DNA of 38,934 nucleotides. Origin: Clostridioides difficile. Lineage in GTDB: Bacteria > Bacillota > Clostridia > Peptostreptococcales > Peptostreptococcaceae. The stretch's first letter is position 1; every line of letters starts with the position of its first letter. Positions 25,207 to 31,592 of this stretch are shown piece after piece. Under the pieces are notes generated by a model. It worked only from the letters and a program-made list of their open reading frames with translations, had not been told where the DNA came from and searched no databases. The translations under genes and the position numbers were made by a program. The stretch spans positions 1 to 38,934 of the forward strand of contig NZ_OEZH01000155.1 of assembly GCF_900243075.1 (NCBI RefSeq). The letters are read 5' to 3'.

Positions 25207-26361
25207 TTATTTTAATTTTTTTATTGCTTCTTTAAAGTCATTTATTATATCATTTGAAGATTCTAATCCAACAGCTATTCTTATTAGATTTTCTCCATTC
25301 ATTTGAACCAATGTATGTTCTTCCCCTAAACTTGTTGCTATTGTTGCAAGCTCTAAAGAGTTCATTAATCTTCTACTAGCTTGGTCTCTTGTCAATCCAT
25401 TTATACCATCCTTAAGTTTAAATGAAACTACCCCTCCACCTAAACCATTCATTTGAGTTTTACAAAGCTCATATTGAGGATGAGATTTTAGTGCTGGATA
25501 TTTTACTAATTCTACATTTTCTTCTTTCTCTAAAAACTCTGCTACTGCTAATCCATTTTCACAATGTTTTTTCATTCTCATATCTAACGTTTTCATACCT
25601 CTTAAAATCATCCACGCACTCATTGGTGGTAAAGATGCTCCTGTAAAGCAACATAAACTTGGCCATCTAACTAAATCTATCAATTCTTTTGAACCTGCTA
25701 CTGCTCCCCCTAAAGTATCCCCATGTCCATTTATAAATTTAGTAAGACTATGTATTACTAAATCTGCACCTAAATCTATTGGTCTTTGCACGATTGGTGT
25801 ACCAAAAGTGCTATCAACTATAGCTAAACTTTTATTTTCATGAGCAATTTCTGCTATTGTTTTTATATCTACTAAATCTAAGGATGGATTTAAAGGACTT
25901 TCTATATAAACTATCTTAGTATTTGGTTTCATTGCATCTTTTACATTTTGAGGATTTACTGCATCTACAAATGTAACTTCAACTCCAAATTTAGATAACA
26001 ATTCAGACATAAATAATTTAGTATGTGAGAATATCCCATCTGAGCTAACTATATGGTCTCCACTTTTTACTAATGCCAATATAGTAGATGTTATTGCCCC
26101 CATACCTGATGTACTAGATATAGCGCTTTCTGCATTTTCAAGCATAGCTAACTTAGCCTCCAACTCTGTAAGTGTTGGATTACACTCTCTTGTATACACA
26201 TATCCCCATGTCATACACAACTCTTCGAAATGTTCTACTGTCTTTGCAGCAAATGTTGCTGTTTGACATATTGGTGTAGCTAATGCTCCTGTTGCTGGGT
26301 CTGCACTATGTCCCCAATGTATTATTTTTGTCTCTAAATCTTGATTAATATTATTACTCAT
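25207..26361 (-). CDS. Cys/Met metabolism PLP enzyme, methionine gamma-lyase-like
   Basis: 384-residue gamma-family PLP enzyme. The PLP lysine is K208 in HSLTKFINGHGDTLGG. STSGMGAITSTILAL binds phosphate, and VDSTFGTP holds the ring Asp. Methionine gamma-lyase or a related gamma/beta-lyase is likely, but the usual active-site Tyr-Gly-Cys-Thr appears here as F111-S-H-T, so the substrate is uncertain. AGGAGG precedes ATG. The promoter about 150 bp upstream has a 19-bp spacer with a palindrome. The MFS gene follows after 50 bp. Confidence 0.85.
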   Translation of the reverse strand: MSNNINQDLETKIIHWGHSADPATGALATPICQTATFAAKTVEHFEELCMTWGYVYTRECNPTLTELEAKLAMLENAESAISSTSGMGAITSTILALVKSGDHIVSSDGIFSHTKLFMSELLSKFGVEVTFVDAVNPQNVKDAMKPNTKIVYIESPLNPSLDLVDIKTIAEIAHENKSLAIVDSTFGTPIVQRPIDLGADLVIHSLTKFINGHGDTLGGAVAGSKELIDLVRWPSLCCFTGASLPPMSAWMILRGMKTLDMRMKKHCENGLAVAEFLEKEENVELVKYPALKSHPQYELCKTQMNGLGGGVVSFKLKDGINGLTRDQASRRLMNSLELATIATSLGEEHTLVQMNGENLIRIAVGLESSNDIINDFKEAIKKLK

Positions 26362-26404
26362 TTTGATTACCTCCTGTTTTGATTTATTTATACAACGTTT
26401 TCCC

Positions 26405-26427
26405 AGCTAAATTTCACCAATTTAGCT
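26405..26427 (-). promoter_or_regulatory. Hairpin in the leader of the PLP enzyme mRNA
   Basis: AGCTAAATT and AATTTAGCT form a perfect 9-bp stem with a 5-nt loop, 44 bp before the start codon in a leader of about 150 nt. No U-tract follows. I recognise no riboswitch class here. Confidence 0.45.
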
Positions 26428-26514
26428 TATCCTTAATACATTTTTTTAAGTATACTTTTATATTTGTTATAATTCCTAAAAATCTGACACTTATTTTGTT
26501 TTTTTACAGTTCTA

Positions 26515-26545
26515 ATTATAAACTCTATAGTAACTATAGAGTCAA
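26515..26545 (-). promoter_or_regulatory. MerR-type promoter/operator of the PLP enzyme-MFS unit
   Basis: Minus strand: -35 TTGACT (26540-26545), a 19-bp spacer, -10 TATAAT (26515-26520). The spacer is filled by a 9-bp dyad, ACTCTATAG-TTA-CTATAGAGT (26522-26542). An over-long spacer containing a palindrome is the hallmark of promoters activated by MerR-family proteins. No merR gene is adjacent; the only one in the window begins at 30598. Confidence 0.75.
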
Positions 26546-26589
26546 TATATTTTTGATATTTTTTTTACAATGTTTAAAATCTTTGATAC

Positions 26590-26643
26590 AAAAATAGGTA
26601 TATATTAGAATAACTAAGGTCATTCTAAGATATACCTATTTTT
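26590..26643. terminator. Strong bidirectional-looking hairpin upstream of the PLP enzyme promoter
   Basis: Long arms (26590-26611 and 26622-26643) of 21 pairs with one mismatch, outer part AAAAATAGGTATAT, loop AACTAAGGTC. A T-run follows on the plus strand. No plus-strand gene reads into it, and the nearest minus-strand gene upstream is the recombinase, which has its own hairpin. Confidence 0.7.
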
Positions 26644-26849
26644 ATGCTATATATTAAATAATTTACATAAAGCATCAACTTTTTATATCATACATAAGTT
26701 TTCAATATTTATTACCTTTTCATAAATGTATTACAGTTAAGGATTTTAATATTACTTAATACTTATAATAAAATATACCTTTATAAAATTATATAATTTA
26801 AAAATATCCTATAAAAAATTAAAAAAGTTTTTCTACTCATTAAATCTAA
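26644..26849. other. Gene-free A/T-rich stretch between two hairpins
   Basis: About 200 bp with no ORF carrying a ribosome-binding site, no recognisable RNA and no convincing promoter. It is flanked by strong hairpins at 26590-26643 and 26850-26890. Confidence 0.6.
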
Positions 26850-26890
26850 ATTAGAGGTATAAATATATTCAGTTTATTTATACCTCTAAT
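26850..26890 (-). terminator. Terminator after the recombinase
   Basis: Perfect 15-bp arms ATTAGAGGTATAAAT (26850-26864) and ATTTATACCTCTAAT (26876-26890), loop 11 nt, 20 bp past the recombinase stop. TTTAGATTTA follows on the minus strand. Confidence 0.8.
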
Positions 26891-26910
26891 ATTTCATAAA
26901 TTATGCCTCA

Positions 26911-27480
26911 TTAAATTGACTTCTTAGCACGAATAAGCGTGCTCTTAGAGATGCCAGTCATCTTCACAACCTCTCTATAGGATTTAGAATTTAATAATCC
27001 CAATGCATATTGTATCTGTTGATTGCTGTATTTCTTTGGTCTACCATCTTTAAAATCTTTTTTCTTTCTAGCAAATTCCTTCCCTAATTGAGTACGTTCT
27101 ATTATCATGTTTCTCTCAAGTTCTGCAACTGCAAGTAATGTAGTTAGAAAAAATTTGCCCATTGAAGTATTTTCTAAAAGACCTATATTTAAAATATGAA
27201 CACTCACTTCTTTAGCGAACAAACCTTCTATTAGTTGTATCCCTTCTGATGTACTTCTCGCTAGTCTATCTAATTTAGTAGCAACAAGCAAATCGCCCTT
27301 TTTTAGAGATGATATAATTTTTTCAAATTTAGGCCTATTTGTAGTAGTACCTGTATAAGTTTCCTTTATTATTTTAGCATCATTATATTTGTTTAATATT
27401 TCCTGCTGTTGCTGATACAGACTGTTATTATCTGTTTGATTTTTTGTACTTACACGGCAATATCCATATATAATAATCAT
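26911..27480 (-). CDS. Serine recombinase (resolvase/invertase family)
   Basis: 189-residue small serine recombinase. The catalytic serine is in YGYCRVST near the N-terminus; [18 protein letters not shown] and [15 protein letters not shown] complete the resolvase domain. A C-terminal Hin-like HTH ends it ([37 protein letters not shown]). I took ATG at 27478-27480; a GTG one codon earlier is possible, with AGGAAGTG just upstream. It diverges from a DUF1413 gene. No invertible segment is evident, so it may act on its own site or be a remnant of a mobile element. Confidence 0.9.
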   Translation of the reverse strand: MIIIYGYCRVSTKNQTDNNSLYQQQQEILNKYNDAKIIKETYTGTTTNRPKFEKIISSLKKGDLLVATKLDRLARSTSEGIQLIEGLFAKEVSVHILNIGLLENTSMGKFFLTTLLAVAELERNMIIERTQLGKEFARKKKDFKDGRPKKYSNQQIQYALGLLNSKSYREVVKMTGISKSTLIRAKKSI

Positions 27481-27545
27481 CACTTCCTAACATAAAGATT
27501 TAGTACAGAAGTTACTCATAAGTCTGTATTTATTTATCTTTATCC

Positions 27546-27574
27546 ATTTTACTAAAACGGTTTTTTAGTGTCAA
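27546..27574 (-). promoter_or_regulatory. Promoter of the recombinase gene
   Basis: Minus strand: TTGACA (27569-27574), 17-nt spacer, TAAAAT (27546-27551). Its -35 is one arm of a GTGTCAA/TTGACAC dyad (27568-27574 and 27587-27593). Confidence 0.75.
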
Positions 27575-27586
27575 TACTGTTAACTT

Positions 27587-27613
27587 TTGACACCATAATA
27601 ATTCCTTTATAAT
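27587..27613 (+). promoter_or_regulatory. Possible upstream promoter of the DUF1413 gene
   Basis: TTGACA (27587-27592) and TATAAT (27608-27613) are consensus boxes, but the spacer is only 15 nt. The -35 is the other arm of the dyad shared with the recombinase promoter. Confidence 0.4.
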
Positions 27614-27617
27614 TTGT

Positions 27618-27646
27618 TTGACTATGTCAAAAATTACCAATATAAT
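27618..27646 (+). promoter_or_regulatory. Promoter of the DUF1413 gene
   Basis: TTGACT (27618-27623), 17-nt spacer, TATAAT (27641-27646), giving a leader of about 30 nt before the ATG. Confidence 0.8.
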
Positions 27647-27682
27647 GAAATTAATGAGTCTATACAAATTGGAGGAAATAAT

Positions 27683-27910
27683 ATGAATAGTCTGTTAAAA
27701 GAAGCAATAGATGAATTAAAAAACATCCATTGCGGAGAAGTTTTTTTATTAAAAGAATTGTTCAAAGGCTATGAATGGAACAGGTTGGAGATGAATATCA
27801 GATTAAAATTAGGAAAGCTTTTTTTGTATGAAGTGGTAAGTAATCCCAATTTGAATGTAGAGGTCATAAATAAAAACTCTGCTTATCAGCAAATGTATAA
27901 AAAAAAATAA
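27683..27910 (+). CDS. DUF1413 family protein (75 aa)
   Basis: Small soluble protein that fits the DUF1413 pattern: a Gly-Glu-Val/Phe-x-Leu turn, LKELFKGYEWNRLEMNIRLKLGKLF, and a C-terminal NKNSAYQQMYKKK. The function of the family is unknown to me; it has a compact charged fold and is often linked to recombinases or mobile DNA. ATG at 27683 follows GGAGG by 7 nt; an in-frame TTG 69 nt upstream has no such site. It is divergent from the serine recombinase, with promoter boxes sharing an inverted repeat. Confidence 0.82.
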   Translation: MNSLLKEAIDELKNIHCGEVFLLKELFKGYEWNRLEMNIRLKLGKLFLYEVVSNPNLNVEVINKNSAYQQMYKKK

Positions 27911-28075
27911 TGACTTAAATGTATATAATAATATAATCTTCTTGTTGATTCAAAAGTTAAAACTTTTAATACAAAACAATCGTGCTATTTTAATATTTAT
28001 CAATATGTCTAAATTTATAGAATTAGTACATATAAATAGTATTGTTTAAATCACATTATTTAAGATAGATAAATC

Positions 28076-28118
28076 TTAACCCTACTCCAGCATAAATACT
28101 AAAATAGGGCTTAGAATT
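28076..28118 (-). terminator. Weak hairpin after the DUF4163/DUF3298 gene
   Basis: CCCTA and TAGGG with partly paired flanks form an imperfect stem about 10 bp past the stop. No good T-run follows. The remaining 27911-28075 is A/T-rich with nothing else seen. Confidence 0.4.
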
Positions 28119-28128
28119 ATCTATATTT

Positions 28129-28872
28129 TTATCCCATAAAATGTTTAGCCCTTCCTCTTGATTGAACATATATATCTGGGGAAATACAATAGAAGCGTGA
28201 ATTTATGAAATTTCCAAAGTCAGAAAACTTAAACTTAAACTTAGGTATTCCAAAGCTTTCAGGTGCTATCTCATCAACCCCAAAATAGATAACAATTCCA
28301 TCATCTGTAAGATAAAAAGCTTGGTCTTCAGGTACAACTAATTCAACATTAGAATAATACATTTCTCTATTTTCATTTATTTGAGATTTTATATAATCAG
28401 TTATTATATTTATATAATCAACCCTATCTCTAAAAATATCACCAAGCAAAAGTTCTTTTCCAGTTGTCAAATCTATATTGTAATTATTCAATGTATTGTA
28501 TTTAGGTCCAGAGTTATTAGCAAATCCCATAAGATTTAATATCATACTTAGTACATAATTTTTATTAAAAGTAACTGCGTAATTAGTAGATACCCAATAA
28601 CTTTGTTTTGGAAGTGAATTTTGAGAAGCTGCATTATTATATTCTTGTTCTTCTTCCTGCAAACCATTTTTAAAATTATTTACAGTCATTCTTACAGCAT
28701 TGTTTATGTTATTTAAAATAACTGGGTTTACATACGTAGATTGATTTCTAATATTGTATATAACAGGATACTTTACATCATATGAAAAATACTTACTTCT
28801 TTCAAAGTCTTCATTAAATTGCACATATAATATATTATATGTACAAGTATTTGTGGATTGATAATTTTCCAT
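28129..28872 (-). CDS. DUF4163/DUF3298 domain protein (RsiV/PdaC-like), no signal peptide
   Basis: 247 residues. The N-terminal half (VKYPVIYNIRNQSTYVNPVILNNINNAV) matches DUF4163. The C-terminal half (DLTTGKELLLGDIFRD, then YINIITDYIKSQI, AFYLTDDGIVIYFGVDEIAPESFGIPKFKFKF) matches DUF3298, as in the extracytoplasmic parts of RsiV and PdaC. Those relatives have a membrane anchor or signal; this protein begins MENYQSTNTCTYN with none, so it is probably cytoplasmic or exported another way. GGGGGAGG precedes ATG. It is monocistronic. Confidence 0.82.
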   Translation of the reverse strand: MENYQSTNTCTYNILYVQFNEDFERSKYFSYDVKYPVIYNIRNQSTYVNPVILNNINNAVRMTVNNFKNGLQEEEQEYNNAASQNSLPKQSYWVSTNYAVTFNKNYVLSMILNLMGFANNSGPKYNTLNNYNIDLTTGKELLLGDIFRDRVDYINIITDYIKSQINENREMYYSNVELVVPEDQAFYLTDDGIVIYFGVDEIAPESFGIPKFKFKFSDFGNFINSRFYCISPDIYVQSRGRAKHFMG

Positions 28873-28994
28873 TAAAATCCTCCCCCTTTTATAAAAAAAT
28901 CAGATACAATATAATATGCTTAAAACAGTAATAATGTTAATAGTAAATGTAAAGAATAGAAAGTATCTAAAACAGCAAAAAATGACTAATTTTG

Positions 28995-29003
28995 TGGTAT
29001 AAT
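28995..29003 (+). promoter_or_regulatory. Extended -10 promoter of the methyltransferase operon
   Basis: TGGTATAAT matches TGnTATAAT, 37 bp before the start codon. No consensus -35 is seen. Confidence 0.65.
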
Positions 29004-29039
29004 ACATAGGATTGAGAGTTATTTTATAGGAGGAAAAAT

Positions 29040-29912
29040 ATGTTATTATTAGCAGATAAATGGAAAGATTATGAACTTATAGATATGGGAAATGGAGAAA
29101 AATTAGAACGTTGGGGTAATTATGTACTTAGAAGACCAGACCCACAAGTTGTATGGCCAATGGAATCTGAATGGGCTTTATGGAAAAACCCTCATGGACA
29201 TTATCATAGAAGCAATAAAGGCGGAGGTCAATGGGAGCACAAAAAAAGATATCCAGAACAATGGACTATAAATTATAAAAACTTAAAGTTTCACATTAAA
29301 CCAACTGGATTTAAACATACTGGATTGTTCCCAGAACAAGCAGCTAACTGGGATTGGATGATAGAAAAGATAAAGAAAGCTAACAGACCTATAAAAGTGT
29401 TAAATCTTTTTGCATATACAGGTGGAGCTACTGTAGCTTGTGCATCTGCTGGTGCAGAAGTATGTCATGTTGATGCTGCAAAAGGTATGGTTAATTGGGC
29501 AAAAGAAAACATAGAGTTATCGGGTCTTAAAAATCAAACAGTAAGATTTATAGTAGATGATGTTGTAAAGTTTGTTGAAAGAGAAATAAGAAGAGGTAAA
29601 AAATATGATGCAATAATAATGGACCCACCTTCTTATGGAAGAGGTCCTAAAGGAGAAGTATGGCAAATAGAAGAAAAGTTATATAGTTTTGTAGATTTAT
29701 GTATGGGAGTTTTATCAGATAACCCCTTGTTTTTCTTGATTAATTCTTATACAACAGGGTTTTCTCCAATAGTTCTTGAAAATGTATTGTCTACAACAAT
29801 AGGTAAAAAGACAAATACAGGAAATATATATGGCGGAGAATTAGGAATACCAGCTTCCAGAGATGGTAAGATACTTCCTTGTGGTATATTTGGAAGATGG
29901 GAGAAAAAATAA
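29040..29912 (+). CDS. Class I SAM-dependent RNA methyltransferase (RlmI/COG1092-like)
   Basis: 290 residues. The Rossmann methyltransferase domain shows motif I VLNLFAYTGGATVACASAGAEVCHVDAAKGMVNWA and the catalytic motif IV IMDPPSYGRG, typical of rRNA base methyltransferases. The N-terminal part has WPMESEWALWKNPHGHYHR and FKHTGLFPEQAANWDW, a layout of the short COG1092 relatives that lack the PUA domain of RlmI. The RNA target is unknown. GGAGG precedes ATG. It overlaps the pseudouridine synthase start by one base, making an RNA-modification operon. Confidence 0.88.
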   Translation: MLLLADKWKDYELIDMGNGEKLERWGNYVLRRPDPQVVWPMESEWALWKNPHGHYHRSNKGGGQWEHKKRYPEQWTINYKNLKFHIKPTGFKHTGLFPEQAANWDWMIEKIKKANRPIKVLNLFAYTGGATVACASAGAEVCHVDAAKGMVNWAKENIELSGLKNQTVRFIVDDVVKFVEREIRRGKKYDAIIMDPPSYGRGPKGEVWQIEEKLYSFVDLCMGVLSDNPLFFLINSYTTGFSPIVLENVLSTTIGKKTNTGNIYGGELGIPASRDGKILPCGIFGRWEKK

Positions 29913-30577
29913 TGATAAAAGTCATATATGAAGATAACCATTTATTAGTTGTAGAAAAACCAGTTAACATATTATCTCAGGGAGATGATACTAATGACAA
30001 GGATATGGTAAATCTTTTAAAAGACTATATTAAAAAAAAGTATAACAAACCTGGAAATGTATATATTGGTTTAATACATAGATTGGATAGACCAGTAGGT
30101 GGAGTTATGGTTTTTGCAAAAACATCAAAGGCAGCATCTAGATTATCTGAGCAAGTGAGAAATAAGAGCTTCAAAAAAACCTATCTAGCTGTTGTTCATG
30201 GCAAGATAAAATCTAGTTCAGATACATTAAGGGATTTTTTATATAAGAATAAAAAGACTAATATGGTAACTGTAGTGAAAAAAAATCATACAGATGCCAA
30301 AGAAGCTGAACTTAACTATAAAGTATTAGACTTTAAAGAAAATTTAAGCTTAGTTCAAGTTAACTTAAAGACTGGTCGCTCTCATCAGATAAGAGTTCAA
30401 TTTTCAAGCAGAAAACATCCATTATATGGAGACCAAAGATATGGAAAAGAAATAAATAAAGTTGGACAACAAATATCTCTTTGGTCCAATAAGATAGAAA
30501 TCTACCATCCTACTACAAAAGAAAAAATGGAGTTTACATGTCATCAACCTGATAAATATCCATGGAATATATTTTAA
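29912..30577 (+). CDS. RluA-family pseudouridine synthase
   Basis: Isomerises uridine in rRNA or tRNA. The catalytic Asp is in GLIHRLDRPVGGVMVFAKTSKAASRLSEQ. Family motifs KTYLAVVHG, LNYKVLDF and LKTGRSHQIRVQFSSRKHPLYGDQRYG follow. At 221 residues it has only the catalytic domain, with no N-terminal S4 RNA-binding domain. I chose ATG at 29912 in TAATG with the methyltransferase stop, 8 nt after GGGAG. A longer frame from 29879 has no site. It is the middle gene of a three-gene operon. Confidence 0.92.
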   Translation: MIKVIYEDNHLLVVEKPVNILSQGDDTNDKDMVNLLKDYIKKKYNKPGNVYIGLIHRLDRPVGGVMVFAKTSKAASRLSEQVRNKSFKKTYLAVVHGKIKSSSDTLRDFLYKNKKTNMVTVVKKNHTDAKEAELNYKVLDFKENLSLVQVNLKTGRSHQIRVQFSSRKHPLYGDQRYGKEINKVGQQISLWSNKIEIYHPTTKEKMEFTCHQPDKYPWNIF

Positions 30578-30597
30578 ATCTCAAATGAGGTGATTAT

Positions 30598-31455
30598 ATG
30601 AGTAAAAAATTTTCAATAGGCGAAATGTCAAAGCTTCATAAAATAAGTATACAAACACTAAGATACTATGACCAAATAGGTTTATTTAAACCTGTTCATG
30701 TTGATAAAGAAAGCAATTACAGATATTACTCAATTGACCAATTTTCACAATTAGATATTATAAAATACTTAAAGTATTTAGGTATGCCCTTAAAAGAAAT
30801 TAAATCAAAGCTTGATGAAAATAATGAAGAAATTCTAAAGCTACTGACTAATAAAATTAATATAGTGGACGAAAAAATTAAAGAATTAGAACTAATAAAA
30901 AAAGTGCTAAGTGCAAAGAAAGAAACCATGGAAAAAGGTATGAAAGTGGATGAAGTCGGTAAAATAGTGAGAAAACATATCCCACGAAGAAGTATCTTAT
31001 CTATAGAATATGAAGAAGGATTAAGTAATGAAGAAACTATGGAACTTTCCAGAAGACAAATAGCAAATATACTAGAAGATAATATATCTGTGTTTTATGG
31101 TGGAGTAAGTGGACTTGTATCTATAGATAAATTTTTAAAAGAAGATAAAGTTATTTATGACAATAGTTTTGTAACTGTTGAAAGAGATTTATTTGATATA
31201 AAATCACAAAAATATATAACAGAAATTTCAGCTGGTGACTTTATTTGTATGACATATAAAGGGTCTTACAAAGAAAACTATACTGCTTTTAAGAAACTAG
31301 TTGATTATGTTGAGTATAAAAGAATACCTATTGAAAATTATATATATGAAATACCTATAATAGACCCTCTGTCTACAAACAACGAAAAAGAACTTCTAAC
31401 TGAAATTCAGATACAAGTTAAAAAAAGAGAAATTGACTTAAGATGTCTGGTATAG
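30598..31455 (+). CDS. MerR-family regulator with GyrI-like effector domain (BmrR/BltR type)
   Basis: 285 residues. The N-terminal MerR winged helix is SIGEMSKLHKISIQTLRYYDQIGLFKPVHVD followed by a coiled coil (about 75-110). The C-terminal ligand-sensing domain (about 125-280) includes ISAGDFICMTYKGSYKENYTAFKKLVDYVE, resembling GyrI/BmrR small-molecule sensors. GAGGTG precedes ATG. It follows the pseudouridine synthase by 20 bp and probably shares its transcript. No drug transporter is adjacent on this operon; the MerR-type promoter at 26515-26545 is a possible target. Confidence 0.9.
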   Translation: MSKKFSIGEMSKLHKISIQTLRYYDQIGLFKPVHVDKESNYRYYSIDQFSQLDIIKYLKYLGMPLKEIKSKLDENNEEILKLLTNKINIVDEKIKELELIKKVLSAKKETMEKGMKVDEVGKIVRKHIPRRSILSIEYEEGLSNEETMELSRRQIANILEDNISVFYGGVSGLVSIDKFLKEDKVIYDNSFVTVERDLFDIKSQKYITEISAGDFICMTYKGSYKENYTAFKKLVDYVEYKRIPIENYIYEIPIIDPLSTNNEKELLTEIQIQVKKREIDLRCLV

Positions 31456-31546
31456 TAATTTAGTTTGCTTATAAATCTTAATATAGTTGTCTATTATCAA
31501 TATACGGTTTCTCTGGATTGTGATTACTCACAGTGAACTTTTTAAG

Positions 31547-31590
31547 AAAACAGGTGGGAACATGGCTAAAGCCAATTCCCACCTGTTTTT
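31547..31590. terminator. Bidirectional terminator between merR and the ABC permease
   Basis: Perfect 14-bp arms AAAACAGGTGGGAA (31547-31560) and TTCCCACCTGTTTT (31576-31589), with an inner GGCTAAAGCC. T-runs on both strands. It is GC-rich like the block to its right. Confidence 0.92.
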
Positions 31591-31592
31591 AA

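Noticed and set aside
26362-26514. SAM (S-box) riboswitch before the methionine gamma-lyase-like gene
   Set aside because: The 150-nt leader lacks the conserved S-box core and a terminator; only one 9-bp hairpin is seen.
26590-27910. Invertible switch flanked by inverted repeats around the recombinase
   Set aside because: The two large hairpins differ in sequence and no matching repeat is found beyond the DUF1413 gene.
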